A stretch of DNA of 20,726 nucleotides. It comes from an uncultured Pseudomonadota bacterium. GTDB taxonomy: Bacteria; Pseudomonadota; Gammaproteobacteria; Steroidobacterales; Steroidobacteraceae. This document shows positions 8,919 to 15,891 of the stretch, in pieces (positions within the stretch are counted from its first letter, which is position 1; every line of letters begins with the position of its first letter). Location: assembly GCA_903890265.1 (NCBI GenBank), contig CAITAM010000292.1:1-20726 (forward strand), read 5' to 3'. The notes beneath the pieces are model-generated. The model saw nothing but the letters and a program-made list of their open reading frames with translations, did not search any database and was not told where the DNA came from. The position numbers and the translations under genes were made by a program.

Positions 8919-9103
8919 ACGCTCGGGTCTCCTCGATCCCGTAGTCCGCTCGCACACCGTCCCTCGTCACGCCCGCGGCCTGCCGGCCGTGGCCCGGGAC
9001 TGCCTACGCTCACCGTGTCACGCGGTACGCGGACCGTCAACGGCCGGCACCCGATGCCGCATCCCGGACAATTCCCCGCCGGTCCGCTCCGCCAAGGCCT
9101 CCC

Positions 9104-9120
9104 GACCGGCGCGGCCGGTC
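9104..9120 (-). terminator. Hairpin at the end of the YkgJ-family gene
   Basis: GACCGGC/GCCGGTC is a perfect 7-bp stem with a 3-nt loop and covers the first bases of the stop codon. It lacks a downstream T run, so it may protect the transcript 3' end rather than act as a classical terminator. It separates this gene from the S9 peptidase gene, which has about 200 bp of its own upstream DNA (8919-9118) with no other feature I can support. Confidence 0.35.
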
Positions 9121-9835
9121 AGCGGTCGCCGAGGTCATCGAACTCCGGCGTCACCTCGTCACCGTCGAGGCCGGGAAAGGGCTTCTGCCGCGCCTCGAAC
9201 CGTTCGCGCGCCCCGGGCCGTGTCAGGGCGCTGTCCAGGGCAGTGCTCAGCTCGTAGGCATCGACGTCGTAGCCGCGGTCGCGCATCGCCGCGGTAAATG
9301 CCTCGACGTGCGCCGCACCCACCTGGTACACGCCGGGCGCGAAGTCCGGATCGATGCCAAGGTCGTCCGGCACCTCGTACGACTGCCGGCAGCCCGCGGC
9401 GTCCGTCGCGTGGTAGTTGCGACAGGACTGTGGCCGCACCGGGTAGATGACGCAGCGCGCGTCACGGAGAAAGGGGCACTTGACGTTCGTCGTAAACCGC
9501 TCGTCCGCGCCGATCTCACGCAGCCACGTGCTGTTGGCGCGCACCTCGGCGTAGACGCGCGCGCGCTCGTCGTCGGTCAGCGATCGCTCGACGTAGTCCA
9601 GGATCGTAAAGACCTCCACGGGCCGTACATCCACCGTGAAGTGACAGCACCACGCACACCCCGGCCGACACGCGAGCGTGGCAGCGTCTGGCGCGCTCGC
9701 CAGACGCGAATCGTGGCGAACCCCTGACCGGAGCTGCGCCCCGACCGGGCCCGCGGTCCCGAGCTCGTCGGCGGCCAGCGCCTTCTCGTGCCGAAGGATC
9801 TCGCGGACGAGCGCGACGTCGAGCGTGAATTCCAT
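9119..9835 (-). CDS. YkgJ-family cysteine cluster protein (CxxCxxCC type)
   Basis: A 238-residue protein with the cysteine arrangement of the zinc- or iron-chelate-binding YkgJ/UPF0153 family: CRPGCAWCCHFTV near the N-terminal third, then KCPFLRDARCVIYPVRPQSCRNYHATDAAGC. These cysteines probably hold a metal or Fe-S cluster; the biochemical role of the family is poorly known. I chose ATG 9835 (MEFTLDVALVREI); a GTG at 9895 would add 20 low-complexity residues encoded by GTTGCC hexamer repeats (minus-strand GGCAAC), giving Asn-Gly repeats. Neither start has a strong Shine-Dalgarno. It is divergent from the radical SAM gene, about 100 bp away, which hints at shared control. Confidence 0.85.
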   Translation of the reverse strand: MEFTLDVALVREILRHEKALAADELGTAGPVGAQLRSGVRHDSRLASAPDAATLACRPGCAWCCHFTVDVRPVEVFTILDYVERSLTDDERARVYAEVRANSTWLREIGADERFTTNVKCPFLRDARCVIYPVRPQSCRNYHATDAAGCRQSYEVPDDLGIDPDFAPGVYQVGAAHVEAFTAAMRDRGYDVDAYELSTALDSALTRPGARERFEARQKPFPGLDGDEVTPEFDDLGDR

Positions 9836-9920
9836 CGTGCCTGCCCCGTTGCCGTTGCCGTTGCCTTGACCGCTGGCACCGTCACTGCCGATCACAAGCC
9901 GGCGCCGGTGCGGCGCACGG

Positions 9921-9926
9921 TATACT
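9921..9926 (+). promoter_or_regulatory. Candidate -10 box placed for a leaderless radical SAM transcript
   Basis: TATACT matches the -10 consensus at 5 of 6 positions and ends 7 nt before the ATG at 9934, so transcription would begin at or next to the start codon. There is no Shine-Dalgarno upstream of that ATG, which fits. A good -35 is not visible; the upstream DNA is the GC palindrome CCGGCGCCGG (9899-9908). Confidence 0.35.
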
Positions 9927-9933
9927 TTTGCGC

Positions 9934-11868
9934 ATGAGCGAAACCCGCATCCTGTCGATCATCCCGCCGATGACGCAGCTCAATACGCCGTACCCCTCGA
10001 CGGCCTATCTTACGGGTTTTCTCCGCTCCCGAGGCTTCGCGGCGACGCAGGCCGATCTGTCGATTGCGCTCGCGCACCGGTTACTCTCGGCGCCGGGACT
10101 GGTCGCGATTCACGACCGGTTGCGGGACCTGCCGGAGGGACAACACACCGCCGCCACCCGCGGCTTCGTCGGGAATTTCGAGTCCTATCGCGCGACGATC
10201 GCCCCGGCCATCCGGTTCTTGCAGGGGCGCGATCCGACGCTCGCGCACCGGATTGCCTCGCGGCTCTACCTGCCCGAGGGACCGCGCTTTGCCGTCATGG
10301 ACCAGTACGTCGGTGGCGACGAGGCGGGCGGGGATCCGCTCCACTGGGCTTTCGGCTCGCTCGGCCTTCAGGACCACGCGAAGCACGTCGCGACGCTGTT
10401 CCTGAACGATATCGCGGACGTCATACGCGACGGCATCGACCCGCGCTTCGAGTTCGTGCGCTACGCCCCGTCACTGGCCGCGAGTCAGCCGACCTTCGAC
10501 CATCTGCACGAAGCCCTTGGCGCACCGTACACCCTCGTCGATGAATTCCTGCACGACCTGACCCTCAGGGCGCTCGATGAGCACCGGCCGACGCTCGTGC
10601 TGCTGACGGTACCCTTCCCCGGCAATGTCTACGGCGCGTTTCGCATTGCCCAGTCGATCAAGCGGCGGGATCCGTCCGTCGTCACCGCGCTTGGCGGCGG
10701 GTATTGCAACACCGAGCTCCGGTCGATGACTGAGCGTCGCGTGTTCGACTACGTCGACTTCGTGACGCTGGATTCGGGCGAGCGGCCACTGCTCGCCCTG
10801 ATCGAGCACCTCGAGAACAAGCGTCCGGTCGACGCGCTGGTGCGCACCTACACGAAGAGTCACCACTACGTCGACTGCAAGGAGCCCGATATCGCGTTCT
10901 CGGAGAGCGGCACGCCGACGTATGCCGGCCTGCCGCTTGACGACTACCTGTCGTTGCTCGACATGCTGAACCCCGTCCACCGGCTGTGGTCCGACGGCCG
11001 CTGGAACAAGGTGACCGTCGCGCACGGCTGCTACTGGAAGCAATGCAGCTTCTGCGACGTGAGCCTCGACTACATTTCCCGCTACGACGTGGCCGCCACC
11101 GACGTGCTGCTCGGCCGTATCGAGTCCCTGATCAGGGAAACCGGCCAGACGGGCTTCCACATCGTCGACGAGGCGGCACCACCGAAGGCGCTCAAGGCGA
11201 TGGCCAGCGCCCTGCTCGAGCGACGCCTCGACATCTCCTGGTGGGGAAACATCCGCTTCGAGAAGTCCTTCGATGCCGATCTCTGCCAGTTGCTGGCCGA
11301 CAGCGGCTGCATCGCCGTCACCGGTGGGCTCGAGGTCGCGTCCGACCGGCTGCTGAAGCTCATGAAGAAGGGCGTGTCGGTGGAACAGGTCGCCCGCGTC
11401 ACGCGCGCGTTCTCCGACGCCGGTATTCTAGTCCATGCGTACCTGATGTACGGTTTTCCGACCCAGACGGTGCAGGAGACGGTCGATGCCCTCGAATACG
11501 TCCGTCAGCTGTTCGCGGCGGGCTGCATCCAGTCCGGCTTCTTCCATCGCTTTACCTGCACCGTGCATTCGCCGGTGGGCAGGCATCCCGAGCAGTACGG
11601 CGTGACGCTCTCGCCGCCACGGCATGCCCCGTTCGCCAGTAACGACATCAATTTCACCGATGACACTGGCGTGGACCACGACCGATTCGGCAAGGGCCTG
11701 CAGAAGGCGCTCTTCAATTACATGCACGGCCTCGGGCTCGATATTCCGGTGCACGAGTGGTTTGCCCCGGAGGTGCCGCCGTCCGCCAAACGCAGCCACC
11801 GGGGCGCAGGCCCGGTGGTGCCGCGGACCTCGGTGCCGCCAGACTTTATCGAGCGGGCGCTGGGCTGA
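9934..11868 (+). CDS. Cobalamin-domain radical SAM protein with CX4CX2C motif
   Basis: A 644-residue protein. Residues of about 1-270 form a B12-binding-like Rossmann domain (ILSIIPPMTQLNTPYPSTAYL, then LVLLTVPFPGNVYGAFRIAQ and VTALGGGYCNTELRSM); the classical DxHxxG ligand motif is absent. The radical SAM barrel follows (about 355-570). Its cluster motif is C366-YWKQ-C371-SF-C374, that is CX4CX2C rather than CX3CX2C, in VAHGCYWKQCSFCDVSLDYI. The SAM-contact strands look normal: FHIVDEAAPPKALKAM, WWGNIRFEK, AVTGGLEVASDRLLKLMKKG and AYLMYGFPTQTVQET. A C-terminal extension (about 570-644) lacks a recognised domain. Chemistry should be radical-based methylation, cyclisation or similar; the substrate is unknown. 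I use ATG 9934; a TTG at 9928 adds only two residues. The frame is continuous and intact. Confidence 0.88.
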   Translation: MSETRILSIIPPMTQLNTPYPSTAYLTGFLRSRGFAATQADLSIALAHRLLSAPGLVAIHDRLRDLPEGQHTAATRGFVGNFESYRATIAPAIRFLQGRDPTLAHRIASRLYLPEGPRFAVMDQYVGGDEAGGDPLHWAFGSLGLQDHAKHVATLFLNDIADVIRDGIDPRFEFVRYAPSLAASQPTFDHLHEALGAPYTLVDEFLHDLTLRALDEHRPTLVLLTVPFPGNVYGAFRIAQSIKRRDPSVVTALGGGYCNTELRSMTERRVFDYVDFVTLDSGERPLLALIEHLENKRPVDALVRTYTKSHHYVDCKEPDIAFSESGTPTYAGLPLDDYLSLLDMLNPVHRLWSDGRWNKVTVAHGCYWKQCSFCDVSLDYISRYDVAATDVLLGRIESLIRETGQTGFHIVDEAAPPKALKAMASALLERRLDISWWGNIRFEKSFDADLCQLLADSGCIAVTGGLEVASDRLLKLMKKGVSVEQVARVTRAFSDAGILVHAYLMYGFPTQTVQETVDALEYVRQLFAAGCIQSGFFHRFTCTVHSPVGRHPEQYGVTLSPPRHAPFASNDINFTDDTGVDHDRFGKGLQKALFNYMHGLGLDIPVHEWFAPEVPPSAKRSHRGAGPVVPRTSVPPDFIERALG

Positions 11869-11883
11869 GACCCGCCGCCGGGG

Positions 11884-12465
11884 CTACGCGCGCCCGAGCC
11901 GCCCGTCGGACTGGTAGGAATTGATGACGATCCCCGAAGGCAGGGCCTGGCTCTTCGTGAGCTTGAAGGCGCGCGGCAGGGTGCCCTCGGCAAACAACCG
12001 CTTGCCGATGCCGAGCAGCACCGGGTACACGATCAGCATGAGTTCATCCACGAGCCCGTGCTGCAGCAGCAACGACGTGAGCGTGGAACTGCCGGCAAGA
12101 ATAAGGTCGGGCCCGTCCGTCGCCTTGAGACGGCCGGTATCCCCGACGATGTCCGGCCCAAGGGCCTTGGCCGGCCCCCAGGTGAGCGACTCGGCACGGT
12201 TCGTCGCTATATATTTCGTGGCGGCATTGATCCCATCGGCCAGCGGACTACTCGGCGCGGTCGGCCAGAACCCGGCCCATAGATCGTAGGTCCGCCGGCC
12301 GAGCAGGAGGTCGTAGGATCCGCCGTAGGCGGCCACCATCGCTTCGCGGCCGGCCAGCGTCCGGTAGGGGACGGTCCATTCGCCATAAGGAAAACCGCCT
12401 TCATCCGCGGAATGCTGGATCACGCCGTCGAGTGAAATATGCTCGAAGACCTTCAGCTTTCTCAA
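11884..12465 (-). CDS. Dihydrofolate reductase-like (RibD C-terminal domain) protein
   Basis: A 193-residue single-domain protein of the DHFR/RibD-C superfamily. It opens with RKLKVFEHISLDGVIQ and continues with SYDLLLGRRTYDLWAGFW (the nucleotide-binding region). IATNRAESLTW, then LILAGSSTLTSLLLQHGLVDELML and PVLLGIGKRLF complete the family pattern. These proteins bind NADPH-like cofactors, but most are uncharacterised and are not folate enzymes, so no pathway is assigned. The start is a TTG at 12465; there is no in-frame ATG nearby and GCGGAGAG sits 6 nt upstream, which supports the TTG. It follows the DUF779 gene on the same strand after a 71-bp gap and may be the last gene of that transcript. 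Confidence 0.88.
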   Translation of the reverse strand: MRKLKVFEHISLDGVIQHSADEGGFPYGEWTVPYRTLAGREAMVAAYGGSYDLLLGRRTYDLWAGFWPTAPSSPLADGINAATKYIATNRAESLTWGPAKALGPDIVGDTGRLKATDGPDLILAGSSTLTSLLLQHGLVDELMLIVYPVLLGIGKRLFAEGTLPRAFKLTKSQALPSGIVINSYQSDGRLGRA

Positions 12466-12536
12466 TCAACTCTCCGCGTATGTCAGACCGACCGCAGACC
12501 GGCGACCGCGGTGCCACCGGGGAAACGCGACGGTGC

Positions 12537-12941
12537 TCACTTGCGATGCGTGCCGCACTGCGGTTCGCGCGCCGTGACGACGCCACCTGCCTGCAGCTCG
12601 GCCCATTCCGCGTCCGTGAAAACCCGTGACCGCGTGTGGAAGGCCTTGCCTTCCGGCCCCTCAAGCGAAAACGTGCCGCCAAATCCGTCGATCACATCGA
12701 TGATCAACTGCGTGTGCTTCCAGTACTCGTACTGCGATTTACTGATGTAGAACGGACACCCGCCGATCTCACCGAGGAGTTCGTCGCCGGCACCGGTGGC
12801 GATTTCGCCCGGCAGGTAGCAGTTGGCGGCGCTGTTATCGCAGCAGCCGCCGGACTGGTGGAACATCAGCGCACCGTGCTTCGCCTTCAGGAGCTCGATC
12901 AGCTCAAGGGCGGCAGGCGTTGCAGTAACACGCTCGATCAC
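12537..12941 (-). CDS. DUF779 protein, partner of the aldehyde dehydrogenase
   Basis: A 134-residue DUF779-family protein, recognised from FHQSGGCCDNSAANCY (C33, C34, C41), IGGCPFYISKSQYEYWKHTQL (C62) and DVIDGFGGTFSLEGPEG. The cysteine-rich start suggests metal binding or thiol chemistry, but the family's role is not established. It begins with GTG only 9 bp after the stop of the exaC-like gene, with an AGGGTGA-like ribosome site overlapping that stop, so the two are surely co-transcribed. DUF779 genes commonly sit next to this type of acetaldehyde dehydrogenase, so a helper role in aldehyde oxidation is a fair inference. Confidence 0.9.
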   Translation of the reverse strand: MIERVTATPAALELIELLKAKHGALMFHQSGGCCDNSAANCYLPGEIATGAGDELLGEIGGCPFYISKSQYEYWKHTQLIIDVIDGFGGTFSLEGPEGKAFHTRSRVFTDAEWAELQAGGVVTAREPQCGTHRK

Positions 12942-12950
12942 GGCGTCACC

Positions 12951-14471
12951 CTAGAAGAAGCCGAGTTTCTTCGGGCTGTAGCTGACGAGCAGGTTCTTGG
13001 TCTGCTGGTAATGATCCAGCATGACCTTGTGGGTTTCGCGACCGATACCGGATTCCTTGTAGCCACCGAACGCGGCGTGCGCGGGATATGCGTGGTAGCA
13101 GTTCGTCCAGACCCGGCCGGCCTTGAGCCCGCGCCCCATCCGGTAACAGGTGTTGCCGTCCCTCGACCAGACCCCGGCGCCAAGCCCGTACAAGGTGTCG
13201 TTGCCGATCGCGAGCGCCTCCTCCTCGGTGCGGAACGTCGTAACCGCGAGCACGGGCCCGAAGATCTCCTCCTGGAAGAGGCGCATCTTGTTATGACCCT
13301 TGAACAGGGTCGGCTGGACGTAATACCCACCCGCAAGGTCTCCCGGTAACGTCGCCTGCGCGCCGCCCGCCAGCAGCTCCGCGCCTTCCTGCCGGCCCAG
13401 CTCGAGATAGGTCAGGATCTTGGTCAGCTGCTCCTTCGACGCCTGAGCGCCGATCATCGTGTCGGTATCGAGCGGATTGCCCTGCTTGATCGCGGCCACG
13501 CGGGCAAGGACCCGCGCTATAAATCGGTCGTAGATCGAGTCGTGTATCAGTGCGCGCGACGGGCAGGTGCACACCTCGCCCTGGTTGAAGGCGAATAGCA
13601 CCAGACCTTCGATCGCCTTGTCGAGGAAATCATCGTCCGCGGCGGCGACGTCGGCGAAGAAGATGTTCGGTGACTTGCCGCCCAGTTCCAGGGTGGCCGG
13701 GATGAGGTTGTTGGCAGCGGCCTGCGCGATCACCCGACCCGTCGTCGTCGAGCCCGTAAAAGCGATCTTGGCGATACGCCGGCTCTGGGCCAGCGGCAGA
13801 CCCGCCTCCCGGCCAAAGCCATTAACGATATTCAAGACACCGGGCGGCAGAAGGTCCGCGATCAGTTCGGCGACGAGCAGGATGCCAATGGGCGTCTGTT
13901 CGGCCGGCTTCAGCACGACGGCATTGCCAGCAGCGAGCGCCGGCGCGAGCTTCCACGCCGCCATGAGGATCGGGAAGTTCCAGGGAATGATCTGGCCGAC
14001 CACGCCCAGCGGCTCGTGGAAGTGGTAGGCGACCGTCGTTGGGTCGATATCACTGAGCGCGCCCTCCTGTGCCCGAACGCAGCCCGCGAAGTAACGGAAA
14101 TGATCTATCGCCAGCGGGAGGTCCGCATTCAGGGTTTCGCGGATCGGCTTGCCGTTATCAACGGTCTCCGCGTACGCAAGACGCTCAAGGTTGGCTTCAA
14201 GGCGGTCCGCAATCCGCAGGAGGACGTTGGCGCGCTCGGCCGCGGGCGTCTTCCCCCAGCCGTCGGCTGCCGCGTGGGCCGCGTCGAGCGCAAGCTCCAC
14301 GTCTTCCGCCGTCGACCGCGCTGCCTTCGTGTAGGCGGTGCCCGAAATCGGCGTGATCACGTCAAAGTAGCCGCCCTTGACGGGCGCTATCCATTTGCCA
14401 CCGATGAAGTTGTCGTACTTGGCCTTGTACTGAACCTTGGCCTCAGCAGTGCCGGGCGCTGCGTAGATCAT
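12951..14471 (-). CDS. exaC: NAD(P)+-dependent acetaldehyde dehydrogenase (ExaC/AldB/AcoD type)
   Basis: A 506-residue aldehyde dehydrogenase that oxidises acetaldehyde and similar short aldehydes to acids in the cytoplasm, as in ethanol, acetoin or ethanolamine breakdown. Catalytic features are intact: oxyanion Asn165 in IIPWNFPI, cofactor Lys188 in VVLKPAEQTP, general base Glu262 in LELGGKSPN and nucleophile Cys301 in NQGEVCTCPSRAL. The double-Cys CTCPSR and the ending KKLGFF are typical of the AldB/ExaC/AcoD group. The start is ATG 14471, with GAGGGGA 5 nt upstream and the usual MIYAAPGT opening; the frame runs on to 14783 but the added residues are unlike the family. It heads a unit with the DUF779 gene and perhaps the DHFR-like gene. 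Confidence 0.94.
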   Translation of the reverse strand: MIYAAPGTAEAKVQYKAKYDNFIGGKWIAPVKGGYFDVITPISGTAYTKAARSTAEDVELALDAAHAAADGWGKTPAAERANVLLRIADRLEANLERLAYAETVDNGKPIRETLNADLPLAIDHFRYFAGCVRAQEGALSDIDPTTVAYHFHEPLGVVGQIIPWNFPILMAAWKLAPALAAGNAVVLKPAEQTPIGILLVAELIADLLPPGVLNIVNGFGREAGLPLAQSRRIAKIAFTGSTTTGRVIAQAAANNLIPATLELGGKSPNIFFADVAAADDDFLDKAIEGLVLFAFNQGEVCTCPSRALIHDSIYDRFIARVLARVAAIKQGNPLDTDTMIGAQASKEQLTKILTYLELGRQEGAELLAGGAQATLPGDLAGGYYVQPTLFKGHNKMRLFQEEIFGPVLAVTTFRTEEEALAIGNDTLYGLGAGVWSRDGNTCYRMGRGLKAGRVWTNCYHAYPAHAAFGGYKESGIGRETHKVMLDHYQQTKNLLVSYSPKKLGFF

Positions 14472-14621
14472 GATCGTCCCCTCGTGTCGGTGGTCATTGC
14501 GGTTAACGGCGAATGCGGCGCACGACGCCGTGAGTCGCTTTCGGGTCCGATCATCACCCATTTCGCTGCGTTTGCGAACACCGAACTCCGGCTGGGCAAG
14601 CCGCCGCCGATGTGCGCCTGC

Positions 14622-14637
14622 AGCAACTTCTGGGGCA
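14622..14637 (-). promoter_or_regulatory. Weak sigma-54-like site upstream of exaC
   Basis: TGCCCC-N5-TTGCT on the minus strand matches the -12 element fully but only 4 of 6 positions of the -24 element TGGCAC, and lacks the second G. It lies about 150 bp before the exaC ATG. acoD/exaC-type genes are sigma-54 controlled in several bacteria, which is the only reason to list so weak a match. Confidence 0.18.
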
Positions 14638-14847
14638 GCCCTCGCACGGTCGATGGGCATCGGCTGAAGGACGTCCCGATCGTCAGGACCGTGGTTACGG
14701 GCGAGACAATGTAGGCGCGGGCCATAACGCCAGGCGCGATCCGTGCTTGCCGCCGCGAGCAACTGCGCAACGGTGCTTGCCATCGCAGTGACCGCTCTGC
14801 TGGTTGCGAGTCCTGCATCGGCAGGCGAGCAGGTGTCTCATTCCCTT

Positions 14848-14935
14848 TCGATTGTTCGCCGGACCGGTAATGTTCTTTTTCATTTGGGAAAAAACGCTCG
14901 ACTCCGCTTGTCCCGTCAGACCTACCGTCGAAAAA
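14848..14935 (+). repeat. Dispersed repeat, third and most diverged copy (C)
   Basis: Two blocks match the better copies at 15461 and 18784: a left block starting TCGATTGTTCGCCGGAC, and a right block with CCGTCAGACCTACCGTCGAA at 14913. The blocks start 65 nt apart, against 67 nt in the other two. The rest of the unit is not recognisable here. The call depends on the conserved spacing as much as on identity. Confidence 0.4.
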
Positions 14936-15144
14936 TCGCGCTCGTAGTTCCATTGGAAAATATCGACCGTAGGAAAATTCGTCCTACTGCCGTCTATCGT
15001 CTGCAGTGTCAAGTTCGCCTCTTCGTTGGGCCCTGGACAAATTCATCGACGATGAAGTCGAACCGGAGCTACTCCGTTCACTGACAGTCTCACGCTGGTG
15101 AAATCAGCGGCACCTTCGGAAAGTAGCCTGCGTACCGGCGAGCG

Positions 15145-15363
15145 TCACGCGTCCACACGCTTGGCGACGGTCGTTCTACGCCCCGCACGATCGGAGACGG
15201 CGAACAGCCGGTTCGACCGCCCAAGGGCGACAGGCTGGATCCGGTTCCCGAGCCGGTGGTTGTCGATCGGCAACTCGCCGTCGTCGAGGTCGCGCTTCAG
15301 TGGGACACAACGGTCGAGGCTGTACGTGATCGCCTATGACGCCACTGCCGATGGTGCCAAAAA
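15145..15363 (-). pseudogene. IS66-family transposase fossil (C-terminal piece)
   Basis: On the minus strand the frame reads AITYSLDRCVPLKRDLDDG, then ELPIDNHRLGNRIQPVALGR, then SNRLFAVSDRAGRR. This is the conserved C-terminal catalytic region of IS66-family transposases (family form: LDDG-LPIDNN--EN-IRP-ALGR-NWLFAGS). It is only about 60 codons long, has an in-frame stop just upstream (15334-15336), and diverges before its own stop at 15145. The Glu of the DDE triad, expected in the EN pair, is replaced by Gly (LGN). No accessory tnpA/tnpB genes or clear terminal repeats remain nearby. It is dead and old, but it shows that this stretch once carried an insertion sequence. Confidence 0.75.
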
Positions 15364-15460
15364 CGGGCGCCGATCAGCGGCCGACAATCACATCAAGGCT
15401 GACAACCCGCTTTCCTATTGGCGCCTTGGTATTTTTCCCACCCGCTCGACAAGCTGGCTT

Positions 15461-15594
15461 TCAATTGTCTCCGACACTTATAAGCGTCTGAAACTGTTTG
15501 TTTTTTCCTAAGCGTACAAACAACTTACCGTCAGATCTACCGCCAAAACTTTCCGCTTGAGGGCGATAGACGGCGATAGATGCCGAAAGAGTCG
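15461..15594 (+). repeat. Dispersed ~135-bp repeat, copy A
   Basis: It starts TCAATTGTCTCCG (15461) and has a second block starting ACAACTTACCGTCAGA (15520). It ends with a near-tandem GGCGATAGA motif and CGAAAG. Compared by eye with copy B (18784), the first ~23 nt agree at 20 positions and the last 70 nt at 58, with no indel between; the ~36 nt middle is unlike. Mismatches change amino acids in every frame I tried, so it is probably non-coding. Its origin is unknown. The rest of 15364-15460 and 15595-15844 shows nothing I can support. Confidence 0.7.
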
Positions 15595-15844
15595 AAGCCG
15601 CCGAAGGCACAGGACGTAACCAACGTTCAAGAGATCATTTGCCGCCGGGAAGTCCCGGCACATTTCGGGCGTCGATAACCGCAGTGATCTGGCCGCGTCC
15701 GTCAGCCAATCGCCTTTGTTCACCGTTTAGCTGCCATTGTATTTTCAGACATCGAGCACCTAGAAGGCCTACCGCGCCTCACGCTTGAATTGCAGATGCA
15801 TCCGTGTTCGGCCAAAACGGCCCAGGAGTTAGTAATTCTAGGCC

Positions 15845-15873
15845 TTTTGTCTAATATAGACTTTTTGTCTAAT
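15845..15873 (+). promoter_or_regulatory. GTCTA/TAGAC half-site array, putative operator of the regulator operon
   Basis: GTCTA-ATA-TAGAC (15849-15861) is a perfect inverted repeat, and TTTTGTCTAAT occurs twice 18 bp apart (15845-15855 and 15863-15873), so three half-sites stand in a row. The array ends 18 bp before the ATG at 15892. It overlaps any likely promoter, as expected for autoregulation by the YheO/DauR-type protein. Confidence 0.5.
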
Positions 15874-15891
15874 CCCGAGAATAATCATCCG

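Noticed and set aside
9848..9865. GTTGCC hexamer repeats before the YkgJ start, as a phase-variation tract
   Set aside because: Only three exact units, and changes of six bases keep the frame; there is no reason to expect switching.
14768..14786. TGGCAA...TTGC on the minus strand as a sigma-54 promoter for exaC
   Set aside because: The GG and GC elements are one base too far apart, which normally abolishes sigma-54 recognition.
14743..15084. 113-residue plus-strand frame with a signal-peptide-like start (VLAIAVTALLVASPASAGEQ)
   Set aside because: The part after the hydrophobic stretch runs through repeat copy C and has no family resemblance; the GTG start has no clear ribosome site. It is probably accidental in decayed DNA.
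15508..15723. 71-residue minus-strand frame
   Set aside because: Half of it is repeat copy A. The same frame in copy B differs mainly by amino-acid-changing substitutions, so there is no sign of coding selection.
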